A DNA stretch of 64,000 bases, from the NCBI RefSeq assembly GCF_902498185.1, contig NZ_CABVIX010000006.1, forward strand, positions 62,001-126,000, read 5' to 3'. The translations under genes and the position numbers were made by a program. Origin of the DNA: Pseudomonas fluorescens. GTDB lineage: Bacteria; Pseudomonadota; Gammaproteobacteria; Pseudomonadales; Pseudomonadaceae. Numbering within the stretch: position 1 is the stretch's first letter; each line of letters begins with the position of its first letter. Shown here piece by piece: positions 7,291-14,791 of the stretch. The notes beneath the pieces were generated by a model. The model searched no databases. It had not been told where the DNA came from and saw only the letters and a list, made by a program, of their open reading frames with translations.

Positions 7291-9687
7291 TCACCAGCGA
7301 TAGCTCAGGCTGGTGACGACGCTGCGCGCCTCACCTCGGTAGCAGTAGCCTTGCTGGCAGTTGATATAGCGTTTGTCGAACAGGTTGCGGCCATTGAGGG
7401 CCAGTCGTACCCCGTCCAGGCCGCCGCCGAAGTCGTAGTGCACACCGGCATCGACCAAGGTGTAGCCCTCGTTCTTGACCGTGTTTTCGCCGTCGCCGTA
7501 GTTGCTGCCGGTATACCGCGCACCGCCGGACACCCCGATGCCCCAGGGCAGTTGGTAATCCAGCCAGAGCGATGCCAGGTGGCGCGGCACGTCCAAGGGC
7601 TCCTTGCCCTCGTAGCCGTCATTGCTCTTGGTGACTTCCGGGGCATTGAAGCTGTAGCTCGCGGTCATCCGCAGGCGGTCGCCGAGGTCGGCCACCGCTT
7701 CGAGCTCAAGGCCCTTGGACACCTGTTCGCCGGTTGCGATGCTATTGACCGGGTTGGCCAGGTCGCGGGTCAGCACGTTGCGTTGGGTCAAGTGGTAGAG
7801 CGATGCGGTCAGCAGGGTGGTGCTGCCGGGCGGTTGGTACTTCAGGCCCAGCTCGTACTGCTTGCCTTCGGTAGGCTTGTAGGGCTCGCCCGTGGCGCTG
7901 AGCTGGCTCTGGGGAAGGAACGAAGTGGCGTAGCTGGCGTAGGGTGCCAAGCCGTTGTCGAACAGGTAGAGCACACCCAGTTGCCCGGTGGTCGCGGAGT
8001 CGCTGCTCTTGCGATTGGTGTCGCTCAGGTTGTCGCTGCGGCGCACATGCACGAAATCGCGGCGCAGCCCGGCCGACAGGCGCCAGCGGTCGATCTCGAT
8101 CTGGTCCTGCAGGTAGAGGCCGCTACGGTGCTCCAGCCCGTCTTCATCGGCCAGGGGCGTACCGGGACGCGCGACGGGTTGATGGTAGTCCGGGGCGAAA
8201 CGGTCCAGCGTTGGCGCGGGGCCGTAGGCATACAGCAGCGAGGTGTCGACCCAGGCGTAGTCAATGCCGGTCACCAGGGTGTGGCGCACGTCGCCCGTGC
8301 TGAAGCGGCTGACCAGGCGGGTGTCGGTAGACAGCGTGGACATGTCCTCGTACACACCGATCGCCGAACGGTCGAGAGTGCGGCCATCACCTGCATCCGT
8401 GGGTTGCAGGTACTGGTTGGTCGTGTCCACCTGGCCGTAGCGCAGGTTCTGCTGCAGGGTGAATGTCTCGTTGAAGGCGTGCTCGAACTCGTAGCCGAAC
8501 GTCCACTGGCGTTGTTCAAGCTTGTCGAAGTACTCGTCGCCCTGCCAGAGATTGGTCAGGTGGTCGCCTTCCTGATACAGCATCGGCGAGGCGGCGGTCT
8601 CGCGTTCCTGGTACTGCGCCAGCAGCGTCAGGCTGGTGTCGGGGTCGATCTGCCAGCTCAGCGAGGGTGCGATCAGGCGGGTGTCGTTGTTCAACTGCTC
8701 GATGTAGTTTTCCGAATCGCGGTACACGCCGACCGTGCGAAACAGCACGTCGCCTGCCTCGTCCAGCTTGCCACCGACATCGAACTGCGCCTGCTGGTGG
8801 TTGTAGTTGCCCGCCTGCACCTGTACTTCGTTCCTGGCCATCAGGCTGGGGCGCTTGCTCACCCGGTTGACCATGCCGCCGGGGCTGATCTGCCCATACA
8901 GAACCGATGCGGGGCCCTTGAGCACTTCGATGCGCTCCAGGTTGTAGGCTTCGGTGGAGTACAACGAGAGCCAGCCGCTGCCGGGCTGGCGCAGGCCATC
9001 AAGAAAGTCGGCGGCCATGGTGGTCTCGAAGCCGCGGATGCTGATCATGTCGAAGCGCGGGTCCAGGCCGGAGCTGCCCACCCGCACGCCCGCAGTGTAC
9101 GCCACGGCATCCTCGACCCGGTCGACCTTGCGGTCGGCGATCTGGTCGGCCGTGACCACGCTTATGCTCTGCGCGGTTTCCAGGATCGGCCGGTCGCTCT
9201 TGGTGGCGCTGCTGGCGTTGCTCGCGTAGTAGCCCTCGACCGGTGCAAATGCGCTCCGCGAGGCCGTTGCGTCGATACTGGTGGGTTCGAGCTGCAGCCC
9301 GCTGTCGCTGCTGGTGACCGGCAAGACCACGTATCCAGATGCGGTCTTGTGGGCGGTCAGGCCGCTTGCGCCGAGCAACTGGGCCAGGCCGTCCTCCACT
9401 GAACCGCCGCCGGCAAGACCCGGGCTGTCCAGGCCGCGTACCGCTTCCGGGGAATACGACAGGGTGATTCCGGCACGCTCGGCGAACAGGTTCAGCGCTT
9501 GCCCCAGCGGGCCTGCCGGCACGCTTGGCGCGGCGCGTACGCTGGCCGGCGTCGCAGCCTGTACAGCCAGGCTCGCTGTGCCGCCGAGCAACGCCAGCGC
9601 CAGGCAGATGGCACTCGGCAGCACACGGGAAGGGAAGGGCGCGGCAACGCGTAGCGACGGTCTGGGAAGCAACATGGAAGGGTCCAT
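7291..9687 (-). CDS. TonB-dependent siderophore receptor with STN signalling domain, FiuA/FhuA-like
   Basis: 798 residues. A long signal region (to about residue 44) is followed by an STN (secretin/TonB short N-terminal) domain: PLGQALNLFAERAGITLSYS, then a GYVVLPV end at about residues 50-130. Next come the plug (LETAQSISVVTADQI, RGFETTMAADFLDGLR, LYGQISPGGMVNRVSKRP) and a barrel ending SYRW. The STN domain marks a signal-transducing receptor that contacts FecR when loaded. The C-terminal CQQGYCYRGEAR pattern and the I-R-A gene order match ferrichrome receptors such as P. aeruginosa FiuA, so ferrichrome-type siderophores are the best guess. The start is not settled: ATGs at 9687 and 9675 both lack a good ribosome site. 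Confidence 0.88.
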   Translation of the reverse strand: MDPSMLLPRPSLRVAAPFPSRVLPSAICLALALLGGTASLAVQAATPASVRAAPSVPAGPLGQALNLFAERAGITLSYSPEAVRGLDSPGLAGGGSVEDGLAQLLGASGLTAHKTASGYVVLPVTSSDSGLQLEPTSIDATASRSAFAPVEGYYASNASSATKSDRPILETAQSISVVTADQIADRKVDRVEDAVAYTAGVRVGSSGLDPRFDMISIRGFETTMAADFLDGLRQPGSGWLSLYSTEAYNLERIEVLKGPASVLYGQISPGGMVNRVSKRPSLMARNEVQVQAGNYNHQQAQFDVGGKLDEAGDVLFRTVGVYRDSENYIEQLNNDTRLIAPSLSWQIDPDTSLTLLAQYQERETAASPMLYQEGDHLTNLWQGDEYFDKLEQRQWTFGYEFEHAFNETFTLQQNLRYGQVDTTNQYLQPTDAGDGRTLDRSAIGVYEDMSTLSTDTRLVSRFSTGDVRHTLVTGIDYAWVDTSLLYAYGPAPTLDRFAPDYHQPVARPGTPLADEDGLEHRSGLYLQDQIEIDRWRLSAGLRRDFVHVRRSDNLSDTNRKSSDSATTGQLGVLYLFDNGLAPYASYATSFLPQSQLSATGEPYKPTEGKQYELGLKYQPPGSTTLLTASLYHLTQRNVLTRDLANPVNSIATGEQVSKGLELEAVADLGDRLRMTASYSFNAPEVTKSNDGYEGKEPLDVPRHLASLWLDYQLPWGIGVSGGARYTGSNYGDGENTVKNEGYTLVDAGVHYDFGGGLDGVRLALNGRNLFDKRYINCQQGYCYRGEARSVVTSLSYRW

Positions 9688-9739
9688 TCAGGAAGTGATC
9701 ATCCCAAACCGGACGAGCCGGAAAAGTCCGACAGATAAT

Positions 9740-10669
9740 TTATGCGAGCGGTACGATCCGCACCCACCAGCGGGTACGCTCGACGATGCCGACCGGCAGC
9801 AGATGCGTGATATTGCGCAGCATCAACTCCGGCGCATCCAGGTGGAACACGCCAGACAGGCGCAGATCGGTGACCCGGTCGTCACATCCCAGCCAGCCTT
9901 GCCGATAGCGCCCGGCCTCGGCCAGAAAATCGCCCAGGCGCATGTTGCTGGCCAGTAACAACCCTCGGCTCCAGGCGAAGGGATCGAGCGGCCCTTTTTC
10001 CAGCCTTTCAATACCCAGTGCGTCGATGCTTATCCCGCTGCCTGCTTGAACCTGACGCACGCCCCAGGCGCCGCTTACCCGCACCGCGCCCCGTTCGACA
10101 TGCAGTTCGCTGTAGCCATCACGCTCACGCAGCACGGCCCGTGCGTGGTACCCCTCGCAGTGGGCGGAAGGGCAGCGCACGCGCCAGTCGGGGCCGTCTA
10201 CCAGCACCTCACCAGCTCGAAATACCAAGTCCCGGCCCTGTATATCCACCGCACTGAGCGTATTGAGCAGCACCTGCGCGCCGTTAGCCAGATCGACCCG
10301 GCGACGCTCGCCAGTGGCGGTGGCGAAGTCGTTGCGCCAGCCAGCCGGCGATCTGGTGACCAGCAGGCCGGCACCGCCCGCCGCCAGTCCCAGGCCGAGC
10401 AGCTTGAGCGTGCGGCGGCGGCTCAGGTCTGCTTCGGCGCGTCGCAGCACGGGAAGGACCTGGCTTGCATCGGGCAAGGACGCGGCGCTGAACATCGCGT
10501 CAACTTGCTCCAGGCGCTGCCAGGCCAGTTCATGACGCGCGTCGCCGCGGCGCCAGCTGTGTACCTGCTCGAGCAGATCCGTACGCCCGGGATGGGCGCG
10601 CAGGCGCATCTGCCACTCGATGGCGGTGCACAGGATGTCCTCGGGCAGGCGCTCGCCAGAGGTGTTCAC
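9740..10669 (-). CDS. fecR: FecR-family anti-sigma/sigma regulator
   Basis: 309 residues. The N-terminal FecR/DUF4880 cytoplasmic domain (EDILCTAIEWQMRLRAHPG to AWQRLEQVD) binds the sigma factor. A segment LSRRRTLKLLGLGLAAGGAGLLV follows, both membrane helix and possible twin-arginine signal. The periplasmic FecR domain then reads the STN domain of the receptor. It is the second gene of the iron-signalling operon: its GTG start overlaps the sigma-factor stop as GTGA, with GAGG 7 nt upstream, so translation is coupled. A GTG 18 nt further upstream is less likely. It sits between its cognate sigma gene and the receptor, the standard order. Confidence 0.9.
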   Translation of the reverse strand: MNTSGERLPEDILCTAIEWQMRLRAHPGRTDLLEQVHSWRRGDARHELAWQRLEQVDAMFSAASLPDASQVLPVLRRAEADLSRRRTLKLLGLGLAAGGAGLLVTRSPAGWRNDFATATGERRRVDLANGAQVLLNTLSAVDIQGRDLVFRAGEVLVDGPDWRVRCPSAHCEGYHARAVLRERDGYSELHVERGAVRVSGAWGVRQVQAGSGISIDALGIERLEKGPLDPFAWSRGLLLASNMRLGDFLAEAGRYRQGWLGCDDRVTDLRLSGVFHLDAPELMLRNITHLLPVGIVERTRWWVRIVPLA

Positions 10670-11184
10670 CGTGGCGCCTCGAAGCACACGCGGTAGCAGT
10701 GCAGCAGGGCGCTCGCCACGTGCCGCTCGACAGTGCGGCCGGAAACGCCCAGCTCCTGAGCCACCTGGGCATGCGTCAGGCCGCCCAGCTGGTACAGCAG
10801 AAAAGCTTCCCGCACCGCAGGCTTGAGGCCATCGAGCAACTGGGCGATGCGTTCCAGGCTTTGCAGCGCTTCATGACACACCTCCGGGGAGGGGTGGCAG
10901 GATTCGGGCAGGTGCGCCAGCGTCTCAAGGTAAGCCCGCTCCAGGGCATCCCGGCGCCAATGGTCGATCACCAGCCCCCGGGCAATGCGCGCCAGCAGCG
11001 CCCGTGGGGCCCGCGCACTGATAGGCTGACCGCGTACCAGCAAGCGCACGAAGGTGTCCTGCACCAAGTCGGCCGCCTGCTGCGAGCACCCCATCGAGCG
11101 GCGCAGCCAGTTCTGCAGCCAGCCACGGTGGGCGCCGTACAAGGCATCGAGAGAAACGATCGAGTCCGATTCAGGGAGCGACAT
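10666..11184 (-). CDS. fecI: FecI-like ECF RNA polymerase sigma factor
   Basis: 172 residues, the usual FecI length. Region 2 is seen in AADLVQDTFVRLL and ARIARGLVIDHWRRDALERAYLE. Region 4 is seen in LKPAVREAFLLYQLGGLTHAQVAQELGVSGRTVERHV, with a helix-turn-helix. It should direct transcription of the downstream receptor after the FecR signal. I chose the ATG at 11184 (MSLPESDS), with GAGG about 6 nt upstream, over a longer frame from 11244. Iron-starvation sigma genes are normally under Fur control, but I could not find a convincing Fur box in the 140 bp between this gene and the divergent acetyltransferase gene. Confidence 0.9.
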   Translation of the reverse strand: MSLPESDSIVSLDALYGAHRGWLQNWLRRSMGCSQQAADLVQDTFVRLLVRGQPISARAPRALLARIARGLVIDHWRRDALERAYLETLAHLPESCHPSPEVCHEALQSLERIAQLLDGLKPAVREAFLLYQLGGLTHAQVAQELGVSGRTVERHVASALLHCYRVCFEAPR

Positions 11185-11327
11185 GGAATGCCTCAGGCAG
11201 CCAGACATGAAAACGTCATGCATGAACATGACGACCGCGCGCACCTTAAACGCGAACCTTTCCCATTACAATCTTTTGTAGGCTGGGATTAAGCGGTACT
11301 CTGCCCGCCCACCTGGAGATGACAACC

Positions 11328-11819
11328 GTGAACGATCAGTCCTTGCACGTGCTTCGAGCCGACTACAATGACCCGCTGCATGCCCAGGCCATTGCCTTCC
11401 TGCTCGACCACTACAGCCGTGACGCCATGGGCGGAGGCGAGCCATTGCCCGCCGCCGTGCTCGATTCGCTGGCGAGCGAGCTGGCCAAGCGGCCCCATGC
11501 CTACAGCGTCCTGGCTTTTGACGGCCAGGTGCCGGTCGGGCTGGTGAACTGCTTCGAGGGGTTTTCTACCTTCGCCTGCCGGCCCCTGGTCAACGTGCAT
11601 GACGTTGTGGTGGTCGATACGCACCGTGGCCGGGGGATCAGCCAGCGCATGCTCGCCGAGGCCGAGTCGATCGCCCGTGAGCGGGGGTGCTGCAAGATGA
11701 CCATGGAAGTGCTGGAAGGGAACGAGCCGGCGCAAAAGGCCTACCGCAAGCTTGGTTATGGCGGGTACGAACTCGACCCTGCGCTGGGCAAGGCGATGTT
11801 CTGGCAGAAGGTGTTGTAA
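11328..11819 (+). CDS. GNAT-family N-acetyltransferase
   Basis: 163 residues forming a single GNAT domain. Motif A, which binds the acetyl-CoA pyrophosphate, is VVVVDTHRGRGISQRML; motif B is GNEPAQKAYRKLGY. The substrate is not predictable from sequence. An ATG at 11319 is in frame, but GGAG touches it directly. With the GTG at 11328 the same GGAG lies 9 nt upstream, so I favour GTG (VNDQSLHVLRA). It is divergent from the fecI-like gene and convergent with the PepSY gene, with a hairpin between the two. Confidence 0.85.
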   Translation: MNDQSLHVLRADYNDPLHAQAIAFLLDHYSRDAMGGGEPLPAAVLDSLASELAKRPHAYSVLAFDGQVPVGLVNCFEGFSTFACRPLVNVHDVVVVDTHRGRGISQRMLAEAESIARERGCCKMTMEVLEGNEPAQKAYRKLGYGGYELDPALGKAMFWQKVL

Positions 11820-11832
11820 GGGTCGGCCTGGA

Positions 11833-11875
11833 ACAGGAGCGAACTTGTCGCAATCGCAGCACAAGCCGCTCCTGT
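11833..11875. terminator. Stem-loop between convergent genes
   Basis: Two arms pair, ACAGGAGCG with CGCTCCTGT and internally CTTGT with ACAAG, across a 12-nt loop. The hairpin lies between the stop of the acetyltransferase gene (plus) and the stop of the PepSY gene (minus), so it can serve as a two-way terminator. Only a short A-rich run follows. Confidence 0.55.
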
Positions 11876-11900
11876 CTAAAGAAGGGATGAAGCGTCGGAC

Positions 11901-12173
11901 CTAGTGGTCCATCTCATCCTTGGTAATGTTGCCGCTGTGCGGATCGACGTGGAATTCGTACCTCATGCCGTCCGCCTTGGTGCCTTCGCCTTCCCAATGC
12001 CCGTCGTCGGCTTCGATCTTGGTGATCGCGGTGTAGCCGGCGGCCTTGAGGGTCGACTCGGCCTGGTCCTTGGTGACTTTCCAGTCAGCGCCAGGTTGGT
12101 CGGCCCAGGCGGGGGCTGCGCTCATCACACCGGCGAGGGCCAGGCCTGCAAACAATGGGGTCAGTACTTTCAT
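11901..12173 (-). CDS. PepSY domain-containing periplasmic protein
   Basis: 90 residues. A 24-residue signal peptide ends APAWA and is followed by one PepSY repeat: VTKDQAESTLKAAGYTAITKIEADDGHWEGEG, then RYEFHVDPHSGNIT. PepSY domains are thought to act as protease-inhibitory or ligand-binding modules outside the cytoplasm. The tryptophan in DGHWEGEG and the VDPHSGNI strand are typical of the short YpeB-like Pseudomonas forms. AGGAG lies 7 nt upstream of the ATG. It is monocistronic and divergent from the polyamine genes. Confidence 0.88.
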   Translation of the reverse strand: MKVLTPLFAGLALAGVMSAAPAWADQPGADWKVTKDQAESTLKAAGYTAITKIEADDGHWEGEGTKADGMRYEFHVDPHSGNITKDEMDH

Positions 12174-12340
12174 CGGACATCTCCTTGTTATACATGAAGG
12201 TCAACAATGGACCTGCAGCGCGCGCAGACGGTTCACTTGATCGAATGGGCAGGGAAATTCACCGCTCGCCCTTTCGATCTGTATCGAGTGAAGGCACAAT
12301 GCGTGTCCTTTTTTTGGCCGGCCTGGCCGGAGGCCTCGAA

Positions 12341-13438
12341 ATGATCAAAACACCGTATTACCTCATCGATAAACAGAAGCTTCTCGGCAACATGGAGAAG
12401 ATCGCCTACGTGCGCGAGCAGTCCGGGGCCAAGGCCCTGCTGGCACTCAAGTGCTTCGCGACCTGGTCGGTCTTCGACCTGATGCAGCAGTACATGGACG
12501 GCACTACTTCGTCCTCGCTCTACGAGCTCAAGCTCGGCCGCCAGAAGTTCGCAGGCGAAACCCACGCCTACAGCGTGGCCTGGGCCGACGATGAGATCGA
12601 GGAGATGCTCGACAATTGCGACAAGATCATCTTCAACTCGATTGGCCAGCTGCAGCGTTTCGCCGACGCCTCCGAAGGCAAGGTCCGCGGCCTGCGGGTG
12701 AACCCCCAGGTGAGCAGCTCGGACTACCTGCTGGCCGACCCGGCCCGCCCGTTCAGCCGCCTGGGCGAATGGGACCCGGTCAAGGTCGAAGCCGTGATCG
12801 AGCAGATCTCGGGCTTCATGTTCCACAACAACTGCGAGAACGGCGACTTCGGCCTGTTCGACCAGATGCTGGGCACCATCGAGGAACGCTTCGGCCACCT
12901 GCTGCACCAGGTCGAGTGGGTGAGCCTGGGTGGCGGCATTCACTTCACCGGTGAAGGCTATGCGCTGGACGCCTTCTGCGCCCGCCTCAAGGCCTTCTCC
13001 GAGCAATACGGCGTCCAGGTCTACCTGGAACCCGGCGAAGCCGCCATTACCCAGAGCGCCTCGCTCGAAGTGACGGTCCTCGACACCCTTTACAACGGCA
13101 AGCACCTGGCCGTGGTCGACAGCTCGATCGAAGCCCACATGCTCGACCTGCTGATCTACCGCCTGAACGCCAAGCTGGCGCCAAGCGAGGGTGATCATAC
13201 CTACATGGTGTGCGGCAAATCCTGCCTTGCCGGTGACATCTTCGGCGAGTACCAATTTGATCGTCCGCTGGCCATCGGCGACCGGCTGTCGTTCGTGGAT
13301 GCCGCGGGTTACACCATGGTCAAGAAAAACTGGTTCAACGGCCTGAAAATGCCGTCCATCGTAGTGAAACAACTCGACGGTAGCGTCGAGGTGGTTCGTG
13401 AGTTTGGGTTCGAAGACTACCTGTCCAGCCTTTCTTGA
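12341..13438 (+). CDS. nspC: Carboxynorspermidine decarboxylase
   Basis: 365 residues, a PLP-dependent fold-III decarboxylase (alanine-racemase-like barrel) that converts carboxynorspermidine or carboxyspermidine to norspermidine or spermidine. Recognisable features are the PLP-lysine strand ALLALKCFATWSVF near the N-terminus, HNNCENGDF, the glycine-rich phosphate site SLGGGIHFT, EPGEAA, and the C-terminal CGKSCLAGD. I chose the ATG at 12341 because GGAGG stands 7 nt upstream and homologues begin MIKTPYYLID. Codons upstream in frame have no family character. The synthase gene follows 27 bp downstream, so the two form an alternative spermidine operon independent of S-adenosylmethionine decarboxylase. 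Confidence 0.92.
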   Translation: MIKTPYYLIDKQKLLGNMEKIAYVREQSGAKALLALKCFATWSVFDLMQQYMDGTTSSSLYELKLGRQKFAGETHAYSVAWADDEIEEMLDNCDKIIFNSIGQLQRFADASEGKVRGLRVNPQVSSSDYLLADPARPFSRLGEWDPVKVEAVIEQISGFMFHNNCENGDFGLFDQMLGTIEERFGHLLHQVEWVSLGGGIHFTGEGYALDAFCARLKAFSEQYGVQVYLEPGEAAITQSASLEVTVLDTLYNGKHLAVVDSSIEAHMLDLLIYRLNAKLAPSEGDHTYMVCGKSCLAGDIFGEYQFDRPLAIGDRLSFVDAAGYTMVKKNWFNGLKMPSIVVKQLDGSVEVVREFGFEDYLSSLS

Positions 13439-13465
13439 GCTGACAAACAAGGAGAGATACAGAAA

Positions 13466-14704
13466 TTGAAGAAGAACGTTCTTATCATTGGTGCAGGAGG
13501 TGTCGCCAAGGTGGTGGCCCACAAGTGCGCGCAGCATAACGACGAACTCGGTCGTATTGCCATCGCGTCGCGCAACATCTCCAAATGCCAGGCCATCATC
13601 GACAGCGTCAAGGCCAAGGGCAGCCTCAAGCAGCCCGCCGACATCCAGGCCTTCTCGCTCAACGCACTCGATGTCGAGGCGACCAAGACGCTGATCCGCG
13701 AGACCGAATCGCAGATCGTGATCAACGTAGGTTCAGCCTTCCTCAACATGTCGGTGCTGCGTGCCTGCATCGATACCGGCGTGGCCTATCTGGACACCGC
13801 CATTCACGAAGAGCCGGGCAAGGTCTGCGAGACGCCGCCATGGTATGGCAACTACGAGTGGAAACACCTCGAGGAATGCCAGCAGAAGAACGTCACTGCC
13901 ATTCTCGGCGTGGGCTTCGACCCGGGCGTGGTCAACGCCTATGCGGCCCTGGCCAAGAAAAAGTATTTCGACAGCATTGATTCGATCGACATCCTCGACG
14001 TCAATGCCGGTTCCCATGGCAAGTATTTCGCCACTAATTTCGATCCGGAAATCAATTTCCGCGAATTCACCGGGCAGGTGTGGAGCTGGCAGAACAGCCA
14101 GTGGACCAGCAACACCATGTTCGAAGTCAAGCGTACCGATGACCTGCCGGTCGTGGGCTCGCAGAACCTGTACCTCACAGGTCACGACGAAGTGCACTCG
14201 CTCTCCAAGAACCTCAACGTGCCGAACGTGCGTTTCTGGATGAGCTTTGGCGAGCACTACATCAACGTGTTCACCGTCCTGAGAAACCTGGGCCTGCTTT
14301 CCGAGCAGCCGGTCAAGACCGCCGAAGGCCTTGAAGTCGTGCCTCTGAAAGTGGTCAAGGCCGTATTGCCCGATCCGGCCTCGCTGGCACCGGGCTACAC
14401 CGGCAAGACCTGCATTGGTGACCTGGTCAAGGGCACCAAGGACGGCCAGCCGCGCGAAGTCTTCATCTACAACGTGGCCGACCACGAAGAAGCCTTTGCC
14501 GAGACCGACAGCCAGGGTATCTCCTACACTGCCGGCGTACCGCCTGTGGCTGCGGCCCTGATGGTTGCCCGTGGCGAGTGGGACGTGCAGCGCATGGTCA
14601 ACGTCGAGGAGCTCCCAGCCGAGCCGTTCCTCAAGGCGCTTGACGTGATGGGCCTGCCGACCCGCGTGAAGGATGAGCAGGGTGATCGTCCCTGGGACGA
14701 ATGA
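13466..14704 (+). CDS. Carboxynorspermidine synthase (saccharopine dehydrogenase-like)
   Basis: 412 residues. The N-terminal Rossmann motif VLIIGAGGVAKVVA binds NADPH. The saccharopine-dehydrogenase-like fold continues with GVGFDPGVVNAYAA and DVNAGSHGKYFATNFDPEINFRE. The enzyme reductively condenses aspartate semialdehyde with diaminopropane or putrescine to give the substrate of the upstream decarboxylase. The start is TTG, with AAGGAGA about 11 nt upstream; no ATG or GTG gives the full Rossmann strand. It is the second gene of a two-gene operon that ends in a strong terminator. Confidence 0.9.
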   Translation: MKKNVLIIGAGGVAKVVAHKCAQHNDELGRIAIASRNISKCQAIIDSVKAKGSLKQPADIQAFSLNALDVEATKTLIRETESQIVINVGSAFLNMSVLRACIDTGVAYLDTAIHEEPGKVCETPPWYGNYEWKHLEECQQKNVTAILGVGFDPGVVNAYAALAKKKYFDSIDSIDILDVNAGSHGKYFATNFDPEINFREFTGQVWSWQNSQWTSNTMFEVKRTDDLPVVGSQNLYLTGHDEVHSLSKNLNVPNVRFWMSFGEHYINVFTVLRNLGLLSEQPVKTAEGLEVVPLKVVKAVLPDPASLAPGYTGKTCIGDLVKGTKDGQPREVFIYNVADHEEAFAETDSQGISYTAGVPPVAAALMVARGEWDVQRMVNVEELPAEPFLKALDVMGLPTRVKDEQGDRPWDE

Positions 14705-14724
14705 CCTGATGCCCCGGTAACAGG

Positions 14725-14752
14725 AAAATGCGCCCCGAGGGGCGCATTTTTT
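14725..14752. terminator. Bidirectional rho-independent terminator
   Basis: The stem GCGCCC/GGGCGC closes around CGAG and is flanked by AAAAT on the left and ATTTTTT on the right, so it can stop transcripts from both directions. It lies between the polyamine operon (plus) and the end of the phytochrome operon (minus). Confidence 0.9.
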
Positions 14753-14791
14753 GTGCCTGCGATGGCGCTGCAGCGGTGAGTGGACGACGGC

